A stretch of 64,000 nucleotides of DNA from Thalassia testudinum (taxonomy: Eukaryota; Streptophyta; Magnoliopsida; Alismatales; Hydrocharitaceae). Position numbers and translations under genes: made by a program. Shown here piece by piece: positions 22,331 through 34,337 of the stretch. Position 1 is the first letter of the stretch. The number at the start of each line of letters is the position of its first letter. Location: assembly GCA_037157565.1 (NCBI GenBank), contig JAZHRO010000062.1:2852001-2916000 (forward strand), in the 5' to 3' direction. The notes under the pieces are model-generated. The model searched no databases. It worked only from the letters and a program-made list of their open reading frames with translations, and was not told the origin of the DNA.

Positions 22331-23397
22331 TTTTTTAAGCAGATGGCTTTCCTTGTCTTAAGATGTACCCAAAGTCAGCAGCCAAAAGAAAGTAGGTCTA
22401 ATGGCTAGGCTCTGGTACCCTACAACTGGGGAGGCTCTCCTAGTGTAACATCCAACCATACCACCCTAGTTGGCTTATTATCAACCTAATGTCGAAAAAT
22501 GGTCACCCATGAGATGAGTTAGTGCATAAGTGGGAAGATGCTTTATACTTACATGACTTTTAAACCAGAGGGCGGGAAGATAAGTTGCACACTTATCACC
22601 CTTGATAATTTAACCTTTTTAAAAATCATTTTAACTGGCAAGGACTCAAGACAACAGATCAACATCTTAGTGAACACCTAAGTTAATTAAGTTCGCAGAC
22701 CTAAAGAGTCTAAGTGAAAAACCCTAATTGTACTTCTTCCTAGGGTTGGTGATTTCTAAATACCCAGATAATCCTTTCCTGGCTCAATTTTATTTTTCTC
22801 CTTTTGTTTTTGTATATTTTTTATAAAAATGCTTTGTACAATGCAGAGCAACATTTTTTCATTTTTAAAATCATTTTTAATTTTTAATTAATTATTAATT
22901 TTTTCAAAAAAATCAAAAGTTTCTAAATACTACTCTAATGTAATCAACAAATGTACTACCCACCCCCATGCCTAATTTCTTACATGTTCTCATGCATGAA
23001 ATAAACATAGAAGAAAAGGTAGAAATCACCTAGAATTATTTTTGATTTAGCGTCAAAGCACACCAAGTACCTAAATAAGAAAATATAAAATAACTATTTA
23101 TAGAAAAGTGTTGAATTTTACACTTCCAGCACGGAGAAACTCAAAAAAGAATTAACCCTCAATGAAATACATTGTTTTAGTCAATGTTGAGGGCTCCTGG
23201 GCAAAATGTGCCTTGAGTTTCTAGCCAATGATAATAAATGTGGGCCTAATTTTCTAATCCTTGATCTCAACGGCCCCAATATCAAAGGATCTAACCACTT
23301 GGTAAGGGCTGGTCCACTTAGATTTCAATGTTCCCGGAAATAGTTTGAGCCTAGCATCAAATAGCCACACAAGTTAGTTCGACTCAAAGTGCTTCCT
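22331..23397 (-). mobile_element. 3' non-coding region of outer element O
   Basis: Non-coding sequence homologous to the 3' region of element I (26.9-27.4 kb): matching phrases include CCATACCACCCTAG, GATAAGT-GCACACTTATCACCC and AGTCTAAGTG. A minus-strand polypurine motif TTAGGCATGGGGGTG is at 22961-22975. The 3' LTR expected further left is missing; the element ends near 22330. Confidence 0.7.
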
Positions 23398-24621
23398 CTA
23401 AGTGTGCTTATCGTGGAAGGCATTGATTTGGTCCTTGTAAACCTTAGCATTCTCAAAGGCCTCCATACAAATCTCTTCTAATTCTACCAGCTGGAGTTTC
23501 CCCTTTTGACCACCTAACTTAGGCTCCAAGTTGCACTGCTTTACCACCCAATTAGCATGGTGCTCTAGCTCAATAGGAAAGTGGCAAGCTTTCCCATAAA
23601 TAAGTCGATAAGGTGACATTCTGATGGGGGACTTATAGGTGGTCCAATAAGCTCAAAGAGCATCATTCAAGCGGTCAGACCAGTCCTTATCAGATCTCAC
23701 AATTTTTTGAAGAATTTACTTTATTTGCCGATTGGAGACCTTAATTTGCCTATTTGTCTACAGGTGATACGGGGTGGCAATGCGGTGATTTACCCTGTAT
23801 TTCCGTAAAAGCACACGAAAGTAGGCGTGGGTGAAGTGACTTCCACCGTCACTAATCAAGGCTTTAGTCACTCCAAATCGTGAAAAGATGCTTTCCTTAA
23901 CAAACTCTATAACAGCCTTGTGGTCGCTACGTCGGGTTACCATGGCTTCGATCCATTTTGAGACATATTCAACAATGACCAGAATATATTTGAAGCCACA
24001 GTACAGTGGGAACGGGCCCATGAAATCAATGCCCCAAATGTTAAAGATATCGACCACCAAAATGGGTTGGAGGGGCATCATACCCCTCTAGGTCATAAAT
24101 TCCAATGCCTAGCAACACGTGCAAGATCTAGCGAAGACGTTTGCATCCTTAAAGAGGGAGGACCAATAAAGTCTACATTTAAGAATTCTCACAGTGGTTT
24201 TCTTCCAAAAAAATTCCCTTCGCAGGCCTAGTCATGACAGAAGGACAACACACTAGAAAATTCAGAGTTTGGAACATACCTGATAATTTGATTAGCTCCC
24301 AGGTGGAATAAGAATGGATCATCCTAGAAATAGTGTTTGGCCTCGACCAAGAAGTGGTCTCTTTGATTCTTTGGCCACCCAGGAGGGATTTATCCCAAAG
24401 CCAAATAATTGGAAATGTTATCGTACTAGGGAACATCCTTGGTAGACATGACCATAAGTGTCTCATTAGGGAAGTAGTCTAAAATTGCTGGGGCAAGTCC
24501 TACGTGGACTAGGTTTATTCGGGAAAGGCTTTTCTCCCAGATAGCCCCATACAAAGGCTTTTCTCCTAAGACAGTACTAGGTTCACATCGATGCATTGGC
24601 GAAGAATCTAGGTAAGGTGGG
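23398..24621 (-). pseudogene. Integrase relic of element O, with end of RT
   Basis: Minus strand, from the GTGGG target site leftward. First comes the RT remnant ILRQCIDVNLVL, then a jump over RNase H to the pre-integrase region (around EAKHYF, LSFCHD), then the core (23758-24081) with GIDFMGPFP and LISDGGSHF holding the two catalytic Asp residues. The third residue of the D-D-35-E triad, normally Glu in a GQAEVSNR-type motif, reads Lys here (23740-23742, IKVSNR). The C-terminal part is open at 23398-23619. Several stops are present. The enzyme would have joined element DNA to the chromosome; this copy is dead. Confidence 0.85.
24617..24621. repeat. Target-site duplication GTGGG (left)
   Basis: Identical to 35891-35895, flanking element I. 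Confidence 0.9.
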
Positions 24622-26184
24622 TGATGCGCGCAGAACGCGTTGGTTTAATTATGTCATTGTAGCATGCACTCGCGTCGTCGATTTTAAATTAAGATATGGA
24701 TTTGTGAGTCCAAGTGTCGATCTCAGGGAGGCGTGAAATTGGATTAGTTTGTTGCTTTAGGTGTCACAAGAATGTTTGTTTTGTTTGCTTGCGAGAAAAT
24801 AAAAGCAAGAGAGAGTAGGGTTAGAGCTTGCATTTAAAACATGACAATCACTTTAAGGAGATGTGAACTATGATATAAGAAGCAAAATTAACATATAGCA
24901 TGCAATTGGAGATTATTTACAAATTCAACAATAGATGAAATCTTAAACTAGTGGAACATAAAACTAGAGTAAAAGGGAGTGTGAGGAGGAGGCAACGCGG
25001 CCACGGCGGTGGGGGGGGGGCTCCGTCAGAGGCTCGACAACTCTGAGGAAGGATATGGAGTGTTTGGTGGAGTTAGGAGAGGGCTAGTATTGCATGGAGA
25101 GTGAATGAGAATTGAATGCCTTTGAATGGGGTGGTTGAGGGGGTTTATATAGTAGAAAAGGGCTTCCAAAAGAGGTAAGGGTCTTTAGCGATGTCCTAAG
25201 GGTCTTTAGCGACGTCTGGGACGTTGCTAAATCCCTTCCATTGGTCCTTAGGCGCGCCCATTCTTCTTCTTCTCAAGCCTCTCCTACGCATCCTCATCCG
25301 TTGGATCCGAGGCGTGAATCGCCCTCGGATAGCTGAGGGCGCACCACATCGCCCTAGGCACCCGCAGGTGTGTGCCCTCGCGCAATGAAGAATGCTAACC
25401 GCTCGATCGCGCATCAATGGTTGGGATTACTTGCAACCGGGTGCATTAAATCGCACCTCGTGCACGATGAGTGAGTGTCATCATGCGCATTTACGTTGGA
25501 CGCTCGAGATCGCACCGCGTGCCTCCATATGATCCATCCACACACCCATCAGAAGCTGGATTTTAATTGTGTGTGTGGATGTAGGCATTGCGAATCGAGC
25601 GTGCGTTGCGCGTTCGTGCAGTGGGGCGCTGACCGCTACACTGCCTCTATGCTTTGTCTCAGTTGTGTGCGAACGCTCAGCCGTCTGATGGCGATCGAAA
25701 GACCAAGATTGAATCTTGGCGCGATGAAGAGCGTGTTGGCGAGGCCCGCGCGCTTGTGATTCCTCAGGATCGGACGACTTAGGATGCTTCTGCGTGATGA
25801 AGCGGGGGTGCTATGTCGATGGGAGAGTGGTGGATGGCGCCACGTGGCCATTTGTGGGCCGTTGATCTAATGATCAATGGCTAGATGATCAATGGCCAAA
25901 ACTTCTTAGGCTTGTTGGGGGAGCTCCGGATGTCAAATTTAAGCGATTTCGGGTCTGTTGGACTCCGCTTGTCGATCTGGATCCATCTGTGTAATCCGAT
26001 TGCTCATCTGAGGCCTGTTTCAACATACACTTGTACACATAGCCATTAAACATTGATTATAAGCAATCTTAATTCGTCATGCATGCAATGCTCCCAAGCC
26101 CATTATGGTAGGTCATTAATGCACATATATCCTCAAAATTAACTCTAGTTGATGGAATTATCATCATTGGATGTAGAGTTATCA
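24622..26184 (-). mobile_element. 3' LTR of element I
   Basis: 1563 bp, TG...CA ends. Minus-strand TATA box (TATATAA) at 25145-25151. Internal GC-rich segment (25.2-25.8 kb) gives several overlapping ORFs on both strands that are not genes; the same ORFs recur shifted in the other LTR. Confidence 0.95.
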
Positions 26185-27632
26185 TACCCCCATGCTAATC
26201 CCTTGCTAGTCCATAGCAAGGTTTATCCTAGCCGTTATTTTCAGTCAGAATTAGGAATTGATTACTTAGACATATGTTGCCTGTCAACAAGAGGAAATAT
26301 ATACTAAGAGCCTAATCCACAGAGACAAATAGCACCTGTGTATCTGCCAAAATGCAAACCGCCCAAGTCCTCACTTTAAAGTATATATACAGATATATAT
26401 TTTTTTTTCTTTTTCATCTTTTCTAATTTTTTTTGGATTTTTGGAGTTGAGAGTATGTAGGAAACTTTTTACGGCTACCCAACCCACCCATAACTCAAAA
26501 AAGGCTCTAAGTGCTAAGCATCTTGGTGTGAGGATTATGATAGACTCACTCAACGGTAATTAAAATAGACTTCGGGTTTCTACTCCCCTAGGTGACCGTA
26601 AAAGAAAATGCCTGCCTAAAGGTGTATCTATCTGATCGGTAGCTTTCTCCCTACTTTTATCTTGTGTGGGGTCAACACAAGGGTACTTCCAGTGTATATC
26701 TCCCCGGATTTCTCTACTTCCCCACTTCTTCCTTAAGTGTTTTGAGCTTTTTCATGCATTTAATAAGCTGGGTTCTGGACAACCGGTCAATGGGTTGTTA
26801 CCCACGACCACTTGCCAACCATACTCGTGCGGTGAAGTGAGGCTTATTTATCTTTTTTTTTCTTCTTCTTTTTCTATTTTTCTATTTCTCCCTTTTTTCT
26901 TTTTTCTTTTGTTGTTTTAGTAGGTGGCTTCCCTAATCTAAGATTTACCTAGAGGCAATAATAAAAGAGAATGGTCCTGTGGCTGGACTCTAGACAACCG
27001 GCCAATGGGCTATTACCCACGATAACTTGCCATCCATACCACCCTAGAAGGTTCAATAGCTACCCAATTTCTGTTAGAATCTCCGAGGAGTGAGTCAGTG
27101 CAAAAATGTGTGCAGATGCTTAGACTAAAAGTCCCTCCGATTCGGAGGGCGAGTTGATAAGTCGTATACTTATCACCCTACTTTACTGATCAGATTAATG
27201 TAAATTAAGGTTGTGAGGATTCGAGGCTAAATCCACATTTTAGTGGACACCTGGGCTGATTAAGCCTAAAGGCCTGAAAAGTCTAAGTGTTCAGGTTCTC
27301 GCATTATTTCCTACAGTTGACAAGCTCTTCATGCCTAAGTTCTCCTTCCTAATTTTCTGTTTTATATATATATATATATATATAACTCAGGCTGATAATA
27401 TAAACTCAGAGAATGCGAATTACCAACCCCCCATGCTTAAGTTGGACAATGTCCTCATTGGCAAATAAATGTATGCAATGGGGTACAGAAAGAAATAACC
27501 TAAGTGCCGTCACGTACCTGATCAGTCTGAATCTTCTAGGTTGCCTCCCAGGAAGCGCTGAGTTTATTTCCTTCAGCTGGGCGAAGCTCCGTGTCAACCC
27601 TTAATGAGGGTGACTACTTCCTTTGGGGGAAC
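26185..27632 (-). mobile_element. 3' non-coding region of element I
   Basis: On the minus strand, in order: the end of integrase; a GCGCTTCCTGGGAGGCAACC block (27540-27559); ATGAGGACATTG (27447-27458); a TTAAGCATGGGGGG motif (27427-27440); a (TA)n run; then 1.1 kb of non-coding DNA homologous to 22.4-22.8 kb; and finally GACTAGCAAGGGATTAGCAT with GGGGGTA directly before the LTR, the plus-strand primer tract. Confidence 0.8.
27363..27384. repeat. (TA)n microsatellite
   Basis: Eleven uninterrupted TA units in the 3' region of element I. Confidence 0.9.
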
Positions 27633-28930
27633 CTAAGCAAGAAAATGTTTTAATCTCTGGCTATTTACTGTGAAGGTTTGCCCAGTGTTAGGATCTGCAA
27701 TTTCAACTGCCCTGTTGGGATAAGGTTTGACCACCTGATATGGTCCTGTCCACTTTGATCTCAGCTTCCCAGGGAAAAGTTTAAGTCTTGCATCAAAAAG
27801 CCAGACTTGTTGATTAGGCTCGAAGGTTTTCCTATGAGTGTGTCTGTCGTGGATGGCTTTCATCTTCTCTTTGTAAAGTCGACTATTCTCATAAGCGTCC
27901 TGACGGATTTCCTTGAGCTTAGAGAGTTGGAGTGTCCTTTGTGCTCTAGCCAACTGGGAATCTATATCGCACTGTTTAACAGCCCAGTATGCCCGGTGTT
28001 CCAACTTGATCGGAAGATGGCAAGACTTGCGAAAGACCAATCAATAAGGCAACATGCCTATTAGGGTCTTAAAAGCAGTTCTGTATGCCCAAAGGGCATC
28101 ATCCAATCGTGTGGACTAATCCTTTCGGTCAGGTCTCACAGTCTTTTACAGAATATTCTTGAATTACCTATTAGAGACCTTAGTTTGCCCATTTGTTTGC
28201 GAGTGATACGGGGTGGCAATGCAGTGAGTAACCCCGTATTTTCTAAGGCACAGAATTGGGCATGAATAAAGTGACACCCACCATCACTGATCATGGCTTT
28301 CAATATCCCAAATCGAGAGAAGATGTTTTGCTTAACAAAGTCCATGACAGCCTTATGGTCACATCTTTGGGTGGCTACGGCTTCGATCCATTTCAAGACA
28401 TAGTCCACTAAGACTAGTATGTACTTGAAGCCGTTGGATGGTGGGAAGGGACCCATAAAATCGATGCCCCAGACATCAAAAATTTTGATGATCAAAATGG
28501 GTTGTAGGGGCATAGTCTCTAATGTCTAGCACCAAGAGCAAGTCTTTACAAAGCTGTGTGCGTCCTTGAATAAGGATGGCGAGTAGAATCCGGACTACAA
28601 AACTTTTGCAGCCTTCTGCTTCCCAGAGAAGTGGCCACCACAGGCTTGGTCGTGACAGAAGGATAGCATACTTTGGACTTCCTCTTCAGGAATACACCTC
28701 CTAATGATCTGATTAGCACAAAGTCTAAACAGCATAGGATCATCCCAGAAATAATGTTTAGCTTCAGCCAAGAACTTATCCTGTTGCTGTCTGGACCAGC
28801 CATGTGGAGTCTGACCTACCGCCAGATAGTTGACTAAGTTTGCATACCAGGGTAGCCTCCTTCCTTTCACGGCTAGAAGTTGTTCATCAAGGAAGGTGTC
28901 AATTAATGGTAATGAGGGTCCAATGTGGTC
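27633..28930 (-). pseudogene. Integrase of element I (broken)
   Basis: Minus strand. The N-terminal zinc-binding region is in the frame ending at 28595 ([10 protein letters not shown]). The core frame (28136-28513) has [16 protein letters not shown] and MISDGGCHF with the first two catalytic Asp residues. The position of the catalytic Glu again reads Lys (plus-strand CTT about 28178-28180, motif KVSNR), as in O. The C-terminal domain is long and open (27633-28040) with FPGKLRSKWTGPYQV, a GPY/F-type chromatin or DNA-contact module. Frameshifts near 28.55 kb and 28.2 kb and stops near 28.1 kb separate these parts. Confidence 0.9.
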
Positions 28931-30447
28931 TAGGTGAAGTCTGGACAAATGGTCGGATACAACGTTCTTGGACCCGACTTTGTCGCGTATTTCCAGGTCA
29001 AATTCCTGTAAGAGCAGGATCCATCTGATGACCCTGGGTTTAGTGTCCTTTTTGGCCAACAAATGCCGGATAGTCGAGTGGTCGATATAAACTGTCACGT
29101 GGGATCTTAGAAGGTATGACCTGAACTTTCAAACCCAAAGACTACAGCGAGTAGTTCTTTTTCTGTGACAGTGTAATTCCGTTGAGCCTCATCCAATGTT
29201 TTGCTCATGTAGTAGATCACCACGGGTTTCTTCTCTCTTCCTTGTCCTAGGACTGCGCCAACAGCAAAATCTGATGCATCGCACATTATCTCAAAGTCTT
29301 GGGACCAATCTGGGGGTTGTAAAATAGGTGCAGTGGAGACTATTTCCCTAAGGGTGTTGTAGGCCTTAATGCAATCAGGTGCCATGTGAAAAAGGGCGTC
29401 GTTGGCTAGAAGGTCAGTCAAGGGCTTAGAAAGTTTGGAAAAATCCTTAATGAACCTTCTATAGAAGCCAACATGTCCTAGAAAAGATTGGATTTGCTTA
29501 ACCGAGCTAGGGGGTGGAAGTTTGGAAATTAAATCAACCTTAGCTCGATAAACTTCGATGCTCCTATGTGTGACGATGTGATCGAGGACAATCCCTTCCT
29601 GAACCATGAAATGGCTCTTTTCCCAACTTAAAACCAGGTTGACCTCAATACATCGCTTCAGGATCTTTTCCAAGTTGCTAAGACAATGGTCGAATGAGTT
29701 CCCGAACAAGGAGAAATCATCCATAAAGACCTCCAAGTATTCACCCACCATCTATGAAAAGATGACTAGCATGCAACGCTGAAAAGTAGCGGGTGCGTTG
29801 CATAACCCGAATGGCTTATGACGGAATGCGAACGTGCCATACGGGCAAGTGAATGTGGTCTGCTCTTGATCCTCTGGTGCAATAGCAACTTGGTTATATC
29901 CTGAATATCCATCTAGGAAGCAAAAATATTTATACCCTACAAATCGCTCGAGAATCTGGTCAATGAATGGAAAAGAGAAATGATCTTTCTTAGTGGCCTC
30001 ATTAAGCTTCCTATAATCGATGCACACCTGCCATGTGGTAGCGGTGCGGGTGGGGATGGATTCACCCTGGTCATTGGTGACCACGGTGAGCCTGGCTTTC
30101 TTGGGCACCACTTGAGTGGGGCTCACCTAGGGGCTATCGAAAATTGGGTAAATGATGTCTGCGTTAAGCCACTTGATTATTTCTTTTTTAATAACCTCTC
30201 ACATATTCAGGTTCAATCGCCTCTACATCTGGCGAGAAGGTCAAGCCCCATTTTCCAAATAGATCTTGTGAGTGCAATAGGTAGGGCTAATTCCCTTTAA
30301 GTCAGAAATTGTCCACCCAATGGCTACCCGATGTTCAAAGAGGGTTGCAGTCAACCTAAGTTCTTGATCCCTAGTTAAATGGGCATCGATAATCATAGGG
30401 AAGGTCTGGTTAGGTCCTAGGAAAACATACTTGAGATTATCAGGCAA
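28931..30447 (-). pseudogene. Reverse transcriptase-RNase H of element I (broken)
   Basis: Minus strand, Athila-type. RT palm motifs in order: WQVCIDYRKLN, FCFLDGYSGYNQ, TFTCPYGTFAF, MPFGLCNAP-like (KPFGLCNAPATFQRC), and the catalytic box FMDDF (YxDD family, F in place of Y). Then FLGHVGFYRRFIKDFS, and RNase H with [38 protein letters not shown] and SDHLSRL. A TAG stop sits before the catalytic box at 29752-29754, and a one-base deletion near 29130 shifts frame inside RNase H. In function it would copy element RNA to DNA inside the particle. Confidence 0.95.
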
Positions 30448-30459
30448 AGGCTTTAGTTC

Positions 30460-31260
30460 GGGTGTAGGTGGGACAACATTTGACGGGTAATGGAAAGGCG
30501 GGAGTTGATCACATCAATCTCCTCAAATGGAGGTTGCTGAAGGTAATCAGCTCTACAAAGGTCAACCTCCACAGACTGGGGTGGGTCAGGGTAGTCATCA
30601 ACTGCTTAAGTCAGATGGTCTGCTAAAGAGCTAAGAGTGAGCCATTCTTCCACCAAAGGTTCCATGGAATCGTGCTCCTCAACCCAACCACAATCAAAAG
30701 ACTTAGCCACCCTAAAGATATCCAATTGCATCTTCTTGTCTCCAAAAGTGATTTCCATGCATCCCATGCCACAATCAATGTTCGCCTTAATTGTAGCTAA
30801 GAAAGGTCTACCCAAGATGATGGGTGTGTTTTGTACTTGTTCGGGGACTTCCATGTCGATGACCAAAAAGTCGACCGGGAAGTAGAAGTCCTTGACCCTA
30901 ACAATTGCGTCCTCGACTACCCCCTTCGGGGTTTTCACGGATCTATCAGCCAATTGGATAGTCACAGGTGTGGGTTTCAACTCCCCAAATCCAAACTAGT
31001 AATAAAGGGTAGTCAGGATTAGGTTGATTGAAGCACCTAAGTCCAAGAGCGCTCTATCAAATGTCATGTCCCCAATATTACAAGATATCAGGGGCACTCC
31101 TGGGTCAGTTCGTTTGGGAGGTAGGCTGCTCAATATCACTGAACTAGCTTGTTCTGAGAGCACTACCTTCCTAGGTGCATGGGTTCTTAGCTTACACTTC
31201 GGCATATAGACATCCTTCAAGAACTTAACGTAAGCCGAGATATGCTTGATTGCTTCAAGG
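30460..31260 (-). pseudogene. Retropepsin of element I (one stop)
   Basis: Minus strand. The upstream frame (30996-31220) has VVLSEQASSVILSSLPPKR, then RALLDLGASINL with the catalytic Asp, ending at a TAG after TTLYY. The same frame resumes in 30606-30980 with IQLADRSVKTPKG, FPVDFLVIDME, NTPIILGRPFLAT and MEITFGDKK. Apart from the stop near 30995-30998 the fold appears complete, about 110 residues. It cleaves Gag-Pol. The region left of 30606 leads to RT through a linker with further stops. Confidence 0.9.
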
Positions 31261-33150
31261 AGAGGAATATTGATCTAAATTTGTTTGAAAATCTCTAACA
31301 ACTCCTCATTCTCAACTACATTTTTCTTTTTCTTCATTTTCCCCAAGGCCTCGAGGTATGGTGTTTGGGTTTGAATTTTTTCGATCTCCTGGTCCTTGGG
31401 TTCCTCCCGCTCATCCTTAGAATCAAGTATCTAAGGAAGTCAGGTCACAGGAGGGGTCATCCATTTGGGGTCCTGAGTTTTAGTGTCGCTTCTCAAGGTA
31501 ACCGCGTTGGCTAAGGCATTGGGACCATGGGTAGATCCTTGAGAAGAAGAAGAGGAAGCACCAAACCTAGGGGGTGTCTGTGGGGCTTGCTAGATCATGT
31601 GGCATGCCCAGGATTGGCTTGGAACCCTTAAGGATTAGGGCCTCCATTGATCACATTTCTTGAGTTTGGTTGTGGCTAAGAAGGAAGGGACCCTTGTTGT
31701 TTGCTATCCAACAGCTGGCTCAATTGTCCCTTCACTAATGTCATTTCCTCCTAATGTTTCTGATTCATATCAGCCATCATTTTTATCAGCGTGTCCATTT
31801 GGTTTTGTGGGGGAGGGGTCGCCCTATTCTGATTATAGGGTGGTCTAACCGATGGACCTTGCTAATAGGAGGGGGGTTTGGCCTGAGTTGGTTCTAGAAT
31901 TGGTTCGATTTTCGATTTGTCCAGGAAAAATTCTGGTGGTTACGCCATCCGGCATTGTAGGTGTTGGAGAAGGGGTCAGGTTTGGAGTAACCTTGGATGG
32001 TCTAGACATCTTCAAAGATAGAAGGTGTCGAAGGGGAGGGGAGAGAGTAATCAGGGTTTAAGGAAGCAAAAGTCCCTCCCTAGAACATGGTCAGGGGTTG
32101 TTCCAGGTGCATTTGGTTCATTGGTTGCACCAAATCAACATTGTGAGCTCCCTTTGCTAGGGAGAGGGTCTATAGTGGGTTTCGGGTTTGGTTCAACAGC
32201 TCATCAATCTTTTTATCCACCAACTCAACTCGATCCAACTTTTTGGCTATAATGTCCATGTCAACCATTCCAGGATTGGCTTGCACCTCATAGATCCCAC
32301 CACGGGGTTGACTGAATCGATTAAATTGGGTCATGGAGGCATTGTTGAGCGAATTTTTGTTCATAGATTCAAAGAGTTCAAATGCGCTCTCCTCATCTTT
32401 GTTCAAAAAGTTGCCTCAACATGAGGTGTCAACAAAGTTCCTAAAGTTGTTGTCCAGACCATGGTAGAAGATCTAGGCCAATTGCCACCTTGGAACCTCA
32501 TCATGTGGGCATTTCCTCAACAATTCATTAAATCTTTCCCATGCCTCATGGAATTGTTCCCCACCTTGTAGTGTGAATGTGGTAATGGCTCTTTTGAGGG
32601 CATTGGTTTTACCTATGGGAAAAATTTTCTTCAAGAATGCATGCCTCGATTCCTCCCAGGTGGAGATGGATCTCCTTAAGGTTCTAAGCCAGTGAGATGC
32701 TTTGTCTTTTAGGGAGAAAGCGAACATCTTAATTAAAACAATATCCAAGCTGATGTTCCTTGGTTTCACAGTCCAGGAAATCCGATTTAAGTTCTCTAGG
32801 TGTTGGAAGGGGTCCTCATTTGAGCTCCTATGAAAGTGGCTTTGAATTAAGCTTAGGACATTTGGTTTTAGTTCAAAATCATCTCCTCCTTCGGGGACCC
32901 TAAGATGTGGCTCTATTCGGATAGCAGACGGATCGCAAAAATCACGAAGAGGCCTTGGTTGGCCCTCGGGAGGTTGTGGTGGGTTAGGTGGGGGTTGCCC
33001 TTGCAGGTTTTGCAATTGGTGGATGGCTTGCATGATGCTTTGGATCTGTTGTTGTCGAAGTTGGTGGTTGGCAGAGATTTGGGCCTGAATGATGGCCATA
33101 GCATCAGGTTGAGGTTGGTCCTCAATTTCATCAATTCTTGGGTCAGTCAT
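31261..33150 (-). pseudogene. gag of element I (capsid region largely intact)
   Basis: Minus strand, start ATG at 33148-33150 (MTDPRIDEIED). The first 225 codons are open: a Gln-rich N-terminus (about residues 15-65), then the Retrotrans_gag capsid core with DKASHWLRTL, TWEESRHAFLKKIFPI, HEAWERFNELLRKCPHDEVP. A stop near 32473 and a second about 65 bases later interrupt FYHGLDNNF and the following frame (32170-32406; FELFESMNKNSLNNAS and IIAKKLDRVELVDKKIDELL). No CCHC zinc knuckle is seen, as is usual for Athila/Tat Gag. From 32.17 to 31.26 kb the linker to protease is degenerate. Confidence 0.9.
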
Positions 33151-34337
33151 TTCCCTTGAAAAATCAAGTCTCCTTCTGATTTCCCTTTCTAAAACAAACA
33201 GCTCAGGATGAAGTGATCATCTCTCGTGCATACACTAGAGAAGAACGGGGAGGGATGCGGAGAGAGACAAGTGCAAGAAGTGTGTGCACAAACAAGCAAA
33301 CAAGTCTAGTCCTTATAGTGTATACCTTAGGTGACCTAGAAGCCTCAAAGGGAATGCTCAAATCTGCAAGCACTTAACCTCCCTTCCCGATGTTAATTTG
33401 GCCAAGTTGATTACGAGGAGATTGAGGGGAAGGTTCTTCCTTTGGCTTGCGCCACTTGTTTCGTAGACCCCACAATTGCGATCGTTTGACACTTCCCCGC
33501 AACCTATACACCAGGTTTTACAAAAGGAATGAAGGCCAAGTGCCTAGCAAACCTAATCACACCTCAAAGACTAAGACAAGTCCTACCTAGAGCACGTCTA
33601 CTCCATTTTAATGAGGGCTAGGCTAGTGCTTATGCTCAGGATATGTGATGAGGCATTGTTTGGGGTTGTGCCTCTTAGTTAGTCTAATTGAGCGTGTGCA
33701 TGCACTCAACAAAACTTGATTTTCAAGCAAGGTTGTTAGGATGTGATGTCTTTTAATGATTCATCCTTGCTAGAAAAAACAATGTTCAAGTGGGCACACA
33801 AGGTTTTGCACACAATGGGCGAAAGTCAATTTCCTTTAGAATGATGTGGCCCTAGAAAAACAACCCTAGTGTATTCACCCTAGTGTTCATGTAGTTCTAC
33901 CAGGTGAGTTGATTTTAATTATGGTGAGTGGTGTGGCCCAAGTCAAATCATAGTGGCTTCACAAACACCACTCAAAAGAAAGAAGAATACTCCAGAAAGA
34001 TTTCAAGAACATTAGAGTGTTTTTCTTTTTTTTGGTTTGGTGATGAGTTTGGAATGTGGGTCAAGTAGCCATTCACCACGCCAATTTTAGATATATATTT
34101 TTTTTGTATTTTTTTAAGCAAGCAAACACTCAATGGGTGGAGTGATAATCACAACAGTCTTAACAGCACTTTGCTTCTTGTCTACTGTCTTGGATCGTGC
34201 TCCTCCGTCACCAAGGCATCGAGTTCCTGCAACCAATCAAGTAGAGAGAGCAAAAATGAGTCAGAAGATGTGAATACTAATGCGGGATGAAAGAGATAAA
34301 ATAAATCCATTGCCTCCTCGGCAATGGTGCCAAAAAC
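33151..34337 (-). mobile_element. Leader of element I
   Basis: Non-coding DNA between primer site and gag. An acceptor-like TTGATTGGTTGCAG/GAACTC lies about 110 bp after the primer site (AG at 34227-34228), at the same place as in H and E. Sequence around 33.4-33.6 kb matches the leader of O at 46.7-46.9 kb. Confidence 0.75.
34318..34332 (-). other. Primer-binding site of element I
   Basis: Minus-strand TGGCACCATTGCC, five bases after the LTR end; a tRNA-Asp-type site with changes from TGGCGCCGTTGCC. The bases that follow complete an 8-bp inverted repeat, CCATTGCC/GGCAATGG. Confidence 0.85.

Noticed and set aside
25196..25851. Cluster of ORFs with Cys/His/Arg
   Set aside because: They lie inside the element I LTR and have shifted, partly broken counterparts in the other LTR at 35065-35551, so they are not genes.
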